A DNA stretch of 15,371 nucleotides from CAIWTU01 sp035686205 (GCA_035686205.1 DASRZQ010000071.1:1-15371); one strand, 5' to 3'. Shown: positions 1 through 7,200, numbered from the stretch's first letter. Translations and numbers: made by a program. Notes: generated from the sequence alone by a model not told the origin.

Positions 1-12
1 CGGTAAAATTAG

Positions 13-35
13 GTGTCAGGTCTACACATTGACAA
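13..35 (+). repeat. Left terminal inverted repeat of the transposon (23 bp)
   Basis: Exact reverse complement of 1028-1050. It begins GTGTCAGGTC and ends TTGACAA. Position 12 (G) does not pair with position 1051 (T), nor 36 (A) with 1027 (A), so the repeat is sharply bounded. Confidence 0.9.
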
Positions 36-96
36 ATAAACATCTTTTGTTATGCTTCGATCTGTCGGGATACCACAGCATCAAAGGAGAACGGAG

Positions 97-1041
97 ATGG
101 GAAGGCCGTTAAGGATCGAGTATCCAGGGGCATTTTATCACATAACAGCGCGTGGGAACGAGCAGAAGGACGTATTCAAGAGCCAGAGGGACCGTGAGAA
201 GTTTCTGGAGTATCTTGAATCGTCAACAACGCGATACGGGGCGACGATCCATGTCTATTGCCTTATGAGCAACCACTATCACCTGTTTGTCGAGACACCT
301 GGAGGCAATCTATCGCAGATTATGCGCCACATAAACGGCGCTTACACAAACTACTTCAATGCAAAGAGAAAGAGGTCGGGGCATCTGTTTCAGGGCAGAT
401 ACAAGGCAATTCTTGTTGAAGCCGATGCCTATGCAGCAGAATTATCAAGATATATACACTTAAACCCGGTACGGGTCGGAATCGTCTCAAAACCTGAAGA
501 GTTCCAGTGGTCAAGCTACCAGTCATACATCGGGATGTGTCCACCACGAGGGTGGTTGAAGACGAATTTCATATTAGGCTATTTCGGTAAAGACCCCAAG
601 AAAGCGGGGAATAAATACAAAAGCTTTGTCAATGATTCCTTGGGCAGGGAGTGTGCCAGTCCGCAGGAGCGCTCCATTACCGCGGCCATACTTGGCAGTG
701 CGGAATTCATAGCGGAAATCGAGGGGAAATATCTCCGCGAAAAGGGAACTGACCGGAATCTGCCTGAATTGAGAAAAATCATCAGACGTTTGTCACTGGA
801 TGAAATTATGCAAGAATGCAGAAGTAAATTCGGTGAAGGACGAATTATGGACAAGGCAATTATCTATTTATGTCACAGATACAGCGGCGCACGACTTAAG
901 GAGATAGGAGATCGATTTGGCGTCGGCGAGTCTGCAGTGTCACAGATCAGTAAGAGGTTTGAACAGAAGATAACTAACGATGCGGAAATCAGAAAAATAA
1001 TCCAGGGGCTAAAGGAACGATTGAGAATTGTCAATGTGTAG
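97..1041 (+). CDS. REP-associated/IS200-like Y1 transposase with DnaA-C-like tail
   Basis: Single-strand DNA transposase of the HUH (Y1_Tnp, RAYT-like) family, 314 aa. The HUH motif is H60-Y-H62 in the segment MSNHYHLFVETP. The probable nucleophile is Y119 in SRYIHLNPVRVG, the conserved family block. Residues about 254-292 (RYSGARLKEIGDRFGVGESAVSQISKRF) look like the helix-turn-helix of the DnaA C-terminal domain, a known fusion in this transposase group. I start at 97 because AAAGGAGAACGG lies just upstream; an in-frame ATG at 52 adds 15 residues without a site. The frame is intact, so the enzyme is probably active. It is the only gene of the element, and its stop codon sits inside the right terminal repeat. 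Confidence 0.9.
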   Translation: MGRPLRIEYPGAFYHITARGNEQKDVFKSQRDREKFLEYLESSTTRYGATIHVYCLMSNHYHLFVETPGGNLSQIMRHINGAYTNYFNAKRKRSGHLFQGRYKAILVEADAYAAELSRYIHLNPVRVGIVSKPEEFQWSSYQSYIGMCPPRGWLKTNFILGYFGKDPKKAGNKYKSFVNDSLGRECASPQERSITAAILGSAEFIAEIEGKYLREKGTDRNLPELRKIIRRLSLDEIMQECRSKFGEGRIMDKAIIYLCHRYSGARLKEIGDRFGVGESAVSQISKRFEQKITNDAEIRKIIQGLKERLRIVNV

Positions 1042-1050
1042 ACCTGACAC
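1028..1050 (-). repeat. Right terminal inverted repeat of the transposon (23 bp)
   Basis: Exact reverse complement of 13-35. It overlaps the last codons and stop of the transposase and also supplies the first codons of the ORF that continues to 1495. Confidence 0.9.
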
Positions 1051-1495
1051 TTATATCCTTCTCCGACCGGATCAACTGCCGTTGGGCCTGTATAAAGTGA
1101 TTGAGCGCGACTGCTCCTATTCCCCCAATGTGCCTGAAGACTGTTCTCAAACCCGGTACATTGAGCTTGTAAAGGGAGCCTTCCGAAGCCTTGATAAAGA
1201 TGAAGTTGCCTTTGCCACATGGTTGTCGAACAATCCGGACAAAGAGCATGTCTTCAATGTAAGGGATTTGAGAAACAGAAAATTCGTTGATCAGCATGAA
1301 TATGTAATAGAAGATGATTCCCTGGGGAAGGAGTGGTTTGTCGTTGATGGAGAGATAACGGACTACTTCTTTGTCAGGTATCCGAGAAAAACGCCGGTCG
1401 GCGATATGGCCGGACGGACACACCTCAAATTGCATCGCGTCGGTCGTACCGACAAAATCAATCGCCTGCTCAAATATCCAGGCGCCGATGACTGA
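1034..1495 (+). CDS. Unrecognised protein, probably 5'-truncated by the transposon
   Basis: I do not recognise this family. The open frame runs from the transposon end to a TGA at 1493; an ATG at 1034 gives 153-154 aa and a TTG at 1028 is also possible. The first five or six codons (MCRPD) are encoded by the terminal repeat itself, and there is no ribosome-binding site upstream. The native gene therefore most likely began left of the insertion and lost its 5' end. The protein is soluble, acidic to neutral, with no signal peptide or membrane segment, and carries aromatic-rich stretches (EWFVVDGEITDYFFVRYP). Amino-acid composition looks coding rather than random. Function unknown; it may now be a pseudogene. 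Confidence 0.5.
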   Translation: MCRPDTYILLRPDQLPLGLYKVIERDCSYSPNVPEDCSQTRYIELVKGAFRSLDKDEVAFATWLSNNPDKEHVFNVRDLRNRKFVDQHEYVIEDDSLGKEWFVVDGEITDYFFVRYPRKTPVGDMAGRTHLKLHRVGRTDKINRLLKYPGADD

Positions 1496-1596
1496 TAGAA
1501 GCGGCCCTCAGAAAAGAAGACGACGAGGGTTACAAAAGCATCCTTGCCTTCCTTAAGCAGCAGTTACTCCAAAATGATCCGAATCATTTTTGTTGA
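1488..1596 (+). pseudogene. Short coding-like segment after the unknown ORF, possibly frameshifted
   Basis: An ATG at 1488 overlaps the stop of the preceding ORF in the classic ATGACTGA coupling arrangement, but its own frame gives only a short, arginine-rich peptide of unlikely composition. The +1 frame from 1492 reads LIEAALRKEDDEGYKSILAF, then LKQQLLQNDPNHFC and a stop at 1594-1596, which looks like a genuine amphipathic C-terminus but has no start codon. A single inserted base near 1494 would join the two. I infer a small broken cistron; it could also be chance. Confidence 0.3.
1571..1591. other. AT-rich hairpin between convergent ORF ends
   Basis: AAAATGAT at 1571-1578 and ATCATTTT at 1583-1590 form an 8-bp stem with a 4-base loop, flanked by A and T runs. 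It sits where the plus-strand fragment (stop 1594) and the minus-strand Mop-like frame (stop 1584) converge. The low GC of the stem makes it a weak terminator at best. Confidence 0.3.
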
Positions 1597-1799
1597 CGAA
1601 TCTTGTTTACCTCGCAAAACACGCACGCTTCTTTTCCTTTTTCCAGTCCCAGCCAGTTCGTCGTTCCGCCCGGCATTACCGCGAACATCCTGTCTCCACC
1701 CGAGGTCTGCAAAACCTGTTCTTTACCTTCTTCACTGTTTTCCGGGCTGGTAACAGTTCCGCAGATGACATTGCGCCGCGCGGCACCTTTCTCCGGACA
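1584..1799 (-). pseudogene. Frameshifted Mop/TOBE-like molybdate-binding domain remnant
   Basis: This minus-strand frame encodes 71 residues ending at the TGA at 1584-1586, with no in-frame start before the stop at 1800-1802. The peptide reads ARRNVICGTVTS, then a spacer, then TSGGDRMFAVMPGG and NWLGLEKGKEACVFCEV. This follows the pattern of single-domain molybdopterin/molybdate-binding (Mop) proteins: A-R-N, G-x-V, GG, LGLxxGKEA, V. The neighbouring frame begins ATGATG around 1800-1805 and would enter this frame with a one-base change in the GAAAGG run (MMSGE then GAARRN). I infer a diverged, probably inactive Mop gene; the usual strong ribosome site is missing. Sequencing error is the alternative. 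Confidence 0.45.
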
Positions 1800-1809
1800 T
1801 CATGTCCGG
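1793..1809. promoter_or_regulatory. Perfect 7+7 palindrome, possible operator
   Basis: CCGGACA at 1793-1799 and TGTCCGG at 1803-1809 are separated by TCA. The palindrome lies between the 5' side of the minus-strand Mop-like remnant and the probable promoter of the hydG leader, where a regulator of either could bind. No U-run follows on either strand, so it is not a simple terminator. Confidence 0.35.
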
Positions 1810-1833
1810 GACGAAAAAAATTTTCACTTCCCC

Positions 1834-1862
1834 TTCCCATCCGGCAAAAAGTGGTGTATAAG
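1834..1862 (+). promoter_or_regulatory. Candidate promoter for the TM1266-hydG leader
   Basis: TTCCCA at 1834-1839 and TATAAG at 1857-1862 are separated by 17 bp. The -10 is good, the -35 is weak (4 of 6). Transcription would begin near 1869, giving a leader of about 185 nt before the ATG at 2056. Predicted by eye only. Confidence 0.35.
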
Positions 1863-1868
1863 TGATAT

Positions 1869-2040
1869 CTGATTCTGACAAAACGGGACGGCGCTGACCG
1901 GACCTGCTTTGAAGGAACACAAAAGTCGTAATCTGCAAGCAAGGGCAAAGCCTGCGCAAAGGATAGCGAAATTAACCAAGCGGTAATTTATGCCTTCTTT
2001 TGCCCTGCGCAGAAGAAGGCTTTTTATTTTCAGGAACCGC
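1869..2040 (+). ncRNA. Structured 5' leader with mutually exclusive hairpins (candidate riboswitch or attenuator)
   Basis: The leader ends in an intrinsic terminator (1992-2030) located before, not after, the TM1266-hydG genes. An upstream strand at 1942-1950 (AGGGCAAAG) can pair over 9 bp with 1998-2006 (TTTTGCCCT; one G-U), destroying the terminator. The same strand can instead fold locally with 1950-1955 (GGGC-AAA-GCCT), freeing the terminator. Other stems are 1901-1927 (GAC/GTC and CTTTG/CAAAG with a bulge) and 1969-1989 (AAATTA/TAATTT topped by CC-AAGC-GG). This is the logic of transcription attenuation. I could not match it to a known riboswitch class. Exact 5' end is uncertain. Confidence 0.55.
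1992..2030 (+). terminator. Intrinsic terminator in the hydG leader
   Basis: GCCTTCTT at 1992-1999 pairs exactly with AAGAAGGC at 2013-2020. Inner pairs 2000-2003 with 2009-2012 extend the stem to about 12 bp. It is followed by TTTTTATTTT at 2021-2030. It lies 25 bp upstream of the TM1266 ATG, so it must be conditional for the genes to be expressed from an upstream promoter. Confidence 0.8.
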
Positions 2041-2055
2041 GAGGAGGGACAGCGT

Positions 2056-2322
2056 ATGGGCAAGCGGATCGGTGTTGTCGGAATCGTAATTGAAAACCCG
2101 AAAAAGGTTACGGACAAGATAAACACCATTATCAGCAATTACGGACACATCATTGTCGGCCGGATGGGCGTTCCAAGGCACGACTCCAACGTGGGCGTCA
2201 TCGCCCTCATTATCGAAGGGACCACCGATGAAGTCGGAGCCATGACCGGCAAGCTGGGCAACATCCCGGGCATCACGGTGAAATCGGCCCTCACCGCCAA
2301 AACCTTACTGGAGGAAAATTGA
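2056..2322 (+). CDS. TM1266-family [FeFe]-hydrogenase system protein
   Basis: Small 88-aa protein of the TM1266 family, putative regulators found beside [FeFe]-hydrogenase maturation genes and built on an ACT/NikR-C-like ferredoxin fold. Family features are the start GKRIGVVGIVIENP, the centre GHIIVGRMGVPRHDSNVGVIALIIEGT, and the end LGNIPGITVKSAL. There is no separate DNA-binding domain, so how it regulates, if it does, is unknown; an effector-binding or protein-partner role is equally possible. The start at 2056 is preceded by GAGGAGGGA at 2041-2049. An in-frame ATG at 1990 would run through the terminator hairpin and is rejected. The stop is 1 bp before the hydG ATG, so the two genes are co-transcribed and probably translationally coupled. 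Confidence 0.9.
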   Translation: MGKRIGVVGIVIENPKKVTDKINTIISNYGHIIVGRMGVPRHDSNVGVIALIIEGTTDEVGAMTGKLGNIPGITVKSALTAKTLLEEN

Positions 2323-2323
2323 C

Positions 2324-3760
2324 ATGATTGACGAAAAACAACGAACATCCGATTCTTTCATCGACGACGGCCTTATCCTGAGGCTTCTTGAGGAAGCCGG
2401 GTCAAAAGCCCTTGACCAGAGCGAAGTTCGCCGGATTATCGCCAAGGCCGCGGAACATAAAGGCCTGTCGGCCGGAGAAGTGGCGGTACTGCTGGAAGTT
2501 CGTGACCCGGAGCTGCTGAAGGAAATGTACGCCACCGCGGCCGCGGTCAAGGAGGCCATTTACGGCAAACGGGTAGTGCTCTTCGCCCCATTGTATCTTT
2601 CCAGCCACTGTGTCAACAACTGCGTCTACTGCGGCTACAAGAGAAGCAACAAGGAACAGCTCCGCCACCGTCTCACCATGGAGGAAATAAGCAAAGAAGT
2701 GGAGATCATGGAATCCCTGGGCCACAAGCGACTGGCGCTGGAGGCTGGTGAAGACCCGGTCAACTGTCCCATTGACTACGTGATTGACGCCATCAGGGAG
2801 ATATACAGCATCAAGGACGGAAACGGCGCCATCCGCCGGGTGAACGTCAATATCGCCGCCACCACAATCAAAGAATACCGAATGCTGAAAGAGGCAAATA
2901 TCGGTACATACATCCTCTTCCAGGAAACCTACCATCGTCCGACCTATGCCAGACTCCATCCTTCCGGACCGAAGCATGACTACAACTGGCACACAACCGC
3001 CATGGACCGGGCCATGCAGGCCGGCATCGACGACGTGGGCATCGGAGCACTGTACGGACTGTACGATTTCAGATACGAAACCGTCGCCATGTTCCTGCAC
3101 GCCGAACACCTCGACCGGACCTTCGGCATCGGGCCGCACACCATCTCGATTCCCCGCATGCGCCCTGCAGGCGACGTGAACCTGGATAATTTCCCCCACC
3201 TGGTCAGCGACGAAAATTTCCGGAAGGTCATCGCTATCATCCGCCTGGCGGTGCCGTATACCGGCATGATCCTGTCGACCCGGGAAGAGCCGGAACTGCG
3301 GGACGAACTGATCACCTACGGCATTTCCCAGATCAGCGCCGGCTCCTGCACCGGTGTCGGCGGCTACCAGAAGGTCTACCAGGAGCATGAAAGCACGAGC
3401 AACACCAACAACGGTCAGCAGTTCGAGCCGAGCGACCAGCGTTCGCCCAACGAAATTATCCGCATGCTCTGCAAGAAAGGATTCGTTCCCAGCTACTGTA
3501 CCGCCTGTTACCGGCAGGGACGCACCGGCGACCGGTTCATGGTCCTGGCGAAAACCGGGGAAATCCAGGATGTATGCCTGCCGAACGCCCTGCTGACCTT
3601 CAAGGAGTACCTGATCGACTACGCCGACGAGCCGACCAGGGCGGCCGGCGAGGCGCTGATGAAGGCAGCCCTGGAGTCCATTCCCAATGAATCCGTCCGC
3701 GCCGAAACCGCCGGACGGCTCAGGGAAATCGAAAAGGGCAATCGGGATTTGTTCTTTTAG
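2324..3760 (+). CDS. hydG: [FeFe]-hydrogenase H-cluster maturase HydG
   Basis: Radical SAM tyrosine lyase that splits tyrosine to p-cresol and converts the remaining fragment to CO and cyanide, delivering an Fe(CO)2(CN)-cysteine unit for the H-cluster 2Fe site. The radical SAM cluster motif is C96-x3-C100-x2-C103 (SSHCVNNCVYCGY). The C-terminal auxiliary-cluster motif is C392-x2-C395-x22-C418, the spacing diagnostic of HydG as opposed to ThiH. At 478 aa it has full family length. It starts 1 bp after the TM1266-like stop, with GGAGG in the preceding gene as ribosome site. All key cysteines are present, so it should be functional, which implies that hydE, hydF and an [FeFe] hydrogenase lie elsewhere in the genome. 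Confidence 0.97.
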   Translation: MIDEKQRTSDSFIDDGLILRLLEEAGSKALDQSEVRRIIAKAAEHKGLSAGEVAVLLEVRDPELLKEMYATAAAVKEAIYGKRVVLFAPLYLSSHCVNNCVYCGYKRSNKEQLRHRLTMEEISKEVEIMESLGHKRLALEAGEDPVNCPIDYVIDAIREIYSIKDGNGAIRRVNVNIAATTIKEYRMLKEANIGTYILFQETYHRPTYARLHPSGPKHDYNWHTTAMDRAMQAGIDDVGIGALYGLYDFRYETVAMFLHAEHLDRTFGIGPHTISIPRMRPAGDVNLDNFPHLVSDENFRKVIAIIRLAVPYTGMILSTREEPELRDELITYGISQISAGSCTGVGGYQKVYQEHESTSNTNNGQQFEPSDQRSPNEIIRMLCKKGFVPSYCTACYRQGRTGDRFMVLAKTGEIQDVCLPNALLTFKEYLIDYADEPTRAAGEALMKAALESIPNESVRAETAGRLREIEKGNRDLFF

Positions 3761-3789
3761 CATGTAATACCAAGTTGCATTCAATTCAT

Positions 3790-3860
3790 TGTCATTTCGA
3801 GCTCCAGCGAGAAATCTTGAACACGTGCGACAAAGATGTCACTCTTCGTTCGACATGACA
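3790..3860. repeat. Dispersed-type imperfect inverted repeat downstream of hydG
   Basis: TGTCATTTCGAGC at 3790-3802 is mirrored by TTCGACATGACA ending at 3860, with further partial pairing inward (AAATCTT against AAGATGT). The pattern TGTCATTTCGAGC...GAGAAATCTT is one I recognise as a multi-copy intergenic palindrome in many bacterial genomes; copy number cannot be judged from one window. As a hairpin it could also shape the 3' end of the hydG transcript. Confidence 0.55.
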
Positions 3861-3905
3861 TGTTTTGAAATTAGTTTGATTGCATCTGGGTATAAAACCG
3901 CATTT

Positions 3906-4108
3906 ACTCACGCAAAGTCGCAAAGACGCAGATTAAATCAAACGTTTGAGTTAAAAGCGTGTTCACCGGACCTTTACCATGTAAATCTCTTCAACTATTC
4001 GTTTTTTGGTGTTCTTTGTGGCTGGCGTAAGACTGTTATTTCAGTCCAGTCGATTTTTGATTTACTACTTGGCGTTCTTGGCGGCTTTGCGAGAGACTGT
4101 TGTTTCAG
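3906..4108. repeat. CGCAAAG-type inverted repeat plus direct repeat cluster
   Basis: ACTCACGCAAAGTCGCAAAG at 3906-3925, continuing to 3931, is an imperfect inverse of 4071-4096 (GGCGTTCTTGGCGGCTTTGC, then GAGAGA). The right arm also has a degraded direct copy at 4006-4044: both 4006-4044 and 4069-4108 run TTGGyGTTCTT, a GGC-rich middle, then GACTGTTrTTTCAG, with about 63 bp offset. This looks like a small repeat element that gained or duplicated one end. Confidence 0.5.
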
Positions 4109-4120
4109 GTTTGAATAAGC

Positions 4121-4208
4121 GAAGAGGCCCTGCCGTTTCGACAGAGCCTCTTCCAGGGCGCCCCCTCTGGGGTGTTGCCTGGCGACCGGTGCCCTCCGGC
4201 ACCGTCGC
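4121..4208. other. Three contiguous GC-rich hairpins between convergent genes
   Basis: Hairpin A (4121-4153) has GAAGAGGC pairing with GCCTCTTC plus inner CTG/CAG and CG/CG, with matching C-A mismatches. Hairpin B (4153-4182) has CCAGG/CCTGG outside and CCCC/GGGG inside. Hairpin C (4182-4208) has GCGAC/GTCGC and GGTGCC/GGCACC with a CTCC loop and one bulge. They abut with one shared base at each junction. No U-run follows on either strand, so this is not an ordinary terminator. It may be a structured RNA, a BIME-like repeat, or a 3'-end stabiliser of the AsmA-like transcript, whose stop is about 58 bp away. Confidence 0.55.
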
Positions 4209-4265
4209 AATTAATCCGTAATATTATTATATCAGTTTGCCCGGTCATGTCAAAGCACAAACGTG

Positions 4266-7200
4266 TCATTCCAGCCATTTAACGTCCGGCTGAACCGGGG
4301 CTTCCGCCGGAGGTTGTCCCGCGGCCGGCTTGCCCCGTTTGGCGGCTTCCCTAATTGTCTGGAACAAGTGAGCAAGACCTATCTTGTTCTGCACCGGGGC
4401 TACCGAAACGCTCAGGTCCTTCATCCCCAGGAAGTTCGTGTGAGAAAGGTCCAGCTTTTCGAAGGTAATATTTCCGTTCAAGAGGAAGGCGCTGATTTCC
4501 CCGTTATCATACGACCGGTCGTCGCGGAAGAAGAAGCCCCTCAATTTCCTGCCCGCAAGCTTCTGCAGGAACTCCTTGCTGACCAGCATCTCCTCGCCTT
4601 TCCCCTTGCGCGCCCAGAGGTCCGTATAGCCGACCATGGCAGGAATCCCCCCTTTGCCGCCGTACAGGCTGACGACTCCGTCGAGTTTTCCGCTGATATA
4701 CCCTTTAAGGGCCGGATAAGCGCTGCAGAACTGCCTGAGGCTCATGTCGTTGATGAGCAGATCGGTTCCGTAGTTGAACCCGCCGCTGTAGTACATGAAT
4801 CCCTTCCCCATGACTTTTCCGTCGTAAAGGGCCGATCTTGCGGACGTTATTTCAACCATCCCGTTTCCGGATTTCGCATAGATCCTGACGTCATCCGTTT
4901 CGAGGGGGCCGAATTGTATCCTGCCGATTTTCAGAAGCTGGCCTTTGCCGCCGTTTTTGGCCTCCCGTTGCAGACCGTTGAGAAGAAGCTGATAATTCTC
5001 CCTGCTGAAACTCATAGTCTCCGCGGGCTTTTCCACCGAACCGCCGGAAAGGCAGAACGAGAACGGCAGCGCGCCGTCTATGCCGGCAATGCTCACCTTG
5101 TGGGAGGGGAAATCGAGAAGGGCATTATCAAATTGCATCGAACCTTCCAGGAGGACTTTCCCCCCGGCGATTTCCAGGGTTCCTGACATTCCGACGTTTC
5201 CGCCGCCGTTCGCATTGGCCTTTTGCAGAGGCACGGGGAGGATGGCGGAAAAACCGTCAAGTATCGAGTTGACGGCCTTTTTTTCGAGTTCCAGGGAAAA
5301 TTTGCCCGCGCGGGTTTTGGAAGCGACATTGCTGACGCTGCCGGTCACGTTCAGTTCGACTCCTTCGCCCTTGCGGATGGACGCTTCCCGGACGGTTATG
5401 GCGCCATCCGCAGCGGATGCCTTAAATGTAAGCCCCGCTCCCGTTAAGAGCGTTTTTCCCCCTTTAACGGCCAGTGTGATATCATTTCCCGCGCCTTCGA
5501 TTCCGCAGCTCAGGCCCGAACCGGCTGACCAGCCGCCTTCCAGGCCAGCGCCGATCCGGCCCGCGGGAAATATCAGCCTGAACCGTTCCGGCAGGATTTC
5601 AGAAAGCTTCTCCGCCTGGACATCCTGTAACGTTCCCGTGAAGGAAACGCCTTTTTTCAGGGACAGCGGGTCGAATCTTGCGATCGAAGCGAGGGCTCCT
5701 CCCAGCGCGGTCCCTTTCAGATTCGCCACCGCGCCGTTGCTTGCCAGCGCTACCTTGCCGTTCACCGAGCCTAAAGTCTTGCCACGCAGGGAAATGGCCT
5801 GGATATCCAGGACTGCGCTTCCTTCCAGATTCCGGCCCCCGGCGCCGACAGTCAGAAAACAATCCATTGAGCCGGAGAGATTGCCGATCCGCGTTTCCCC
5901 GGCCTCCAGATCAAGGCCCCTGACCGTTAACTTCAGGGGATAGCGCACTCCTGCCGGAATTGTCTCCCGCGCGGGAATTCTTCCGCTGATGTCGAAAAAC
6001 TTGAAATTTGTATTGTTAATTACCGCCTTGCCACCGGCCAGCGTAAAACCACCATCGGCGGTCGAAAAAACGAAGGTTCCGGAAAAACTGTTCCCGGAAA
6101 ACATTCCGCCGGCGACGTCCGCCGTTCCTGTTGCAGACAGCCTGGACCCGGACCTGTTGAAATCTGACGTAACATTACCCTCTCTCAGGGCGATGTTCTT
6201 TCCGGAAACCGTCCCGCCTGCCCCGGACAAACGGGCTTGTATTTTTCCCGCGAACGACGCCGGTCCGCGGCCGGATGCCCGGAGGGAAATGTCGGCCGTA
6301 CCCCCGGAAAAGACGGTATTCTTCGTTACGATGAAGTTGTTGAAGACCGAAATGGGGAAACTGTTCGCCGTCAGGACGCATTTGTACGGATCGGGGTTTC
6401 CCGGCGAATAGACAAGCTGCCCGCGAACCGGGACGCCTCTGATTTCCGCCTTCAAGGCGGGGATTTCCATGGAAAGAAGTCTGAACACGCCGGAAAAACT
6501 GGAATGGAAACGGGCTTCCAGATGCTCCAGCGGAACGCTGCCCGCGCGCGCGCTGGCGGAGAGCGCTCCACCGATGTCCCAGCCGCCGGCCTTGCGCGAA
6601 ATTGTCACATCGGAAGTCAGCCCCCGGAGAATTGGACGACCGTCCCTGGTTGCTTCAACGTCGCGCAGGGAGAGCACGCCTCCGCCGGAGGTTATCCCAC
6701 CGTCCCGGCTCCCCGCCAGCCGCAGGTCCCTGCAGGTCAGCGAACCGCCTAACCCGATATTTCCGAAGGTTTCACGGGGAAATAAGGACAGTATATCTTT
6801 CAGGCGGATTTCATCGGATACGGCGGCAAACCTGAAATACCTTTCGCCCTTCACATGCTGCACGGCTCCCGACGCATTAAGCCTGACCGTATCGTTGACG
6901 ACAACTGAGCACCGGTCGAGATCGGCTTCATCCCGCGCCGCGCTGTAGCGGGCGGCGAAATCGAGAACTCCCCGCAGCGGCATTTTCCTGCCCTTCACGA
7001 TGACCCCGAGGCGGTCGCAGGCAACGTGACCGTTCACGGCGGCTTCTCCGTTGCGATAAACGGCGGATAGGAACAGTCCTGCCGTCCCGTTTTCCGGGCT
7101 GAACACCGGTTTTCCCTCCGGCATGTTGCCAAGGGGAGCCAGGGAAATTACGGGCGCGACAAGCGAAAGACGGACATCGGGAGTCTTGCCGAGCCGGCCT

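Larger units (their letters stand above)
13..1050 (+). mobile_element. Small HUH-transposase element bounded by a perfect 23-bp inverted repeat
   Basis: Positions 13-35 and 1028-1050 are exact reverse complements over 23 bp, and pairing fails immediately outside on both sides. Between them lies one gene, the Y1/REP-type transposase at 97-1041. The right repeat contains the transposase stop codon (1039-1041), so gene and end were selected together. No target duplication is visible, but only 12 bases of left flank are available. The region is visibly less GC-rich than the genes further right, which fits recent transfer. HUH single-strand transposases normally recognise hairpin ends rather than long terminal inverted repeats, so how this repeat is used is open. 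Confidence 0.8.

Noticed and set aside
52..96. Upstream ATG of the transposase
   Set aside because: No ribosome site at 52, whereas the ATG at 97 has one and begins the usual MGRPLRIEYPGAFYH sequence.
1939..1968. GGGCAAAGCC and GCGCAAAGG resemble pieces of the c-di-GMP-I (GEMM) consensus
   Set aside because: The stem that must separate the two conserved blocks and the tetraloop receptor half are missing, so it is not called as that class.
1990..2055. Upstream ATG of the TM1266-like gene
   Set aside because: Its reading would pass through the terminator hairpin and U-run; the ATG at 2056 has a strong ribosome site and matches family length.
2402..3784. 460-residue open frame antisense to hydG
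   Set aside because: It lies wholly opposite a confidently identified gene, its composition (strings of V, G, D, H) is typical of an antisense shadow of GC-rich coding sequence, and it has no recognisable motif.
4177..4208. TGCCTGGCGACC resembles the start of a 5S rRNA
   Set aside because: The similarity stops after about a dozen bases and the region folds into an unrelated hairpin; no rRNA follows.
4263..5186. 307-residue plus-strand frame opposite the AsmA-like gene
   Set aside because: Shadow frame; the minus-strand reading has a membrane helix and family-like beta repeats.
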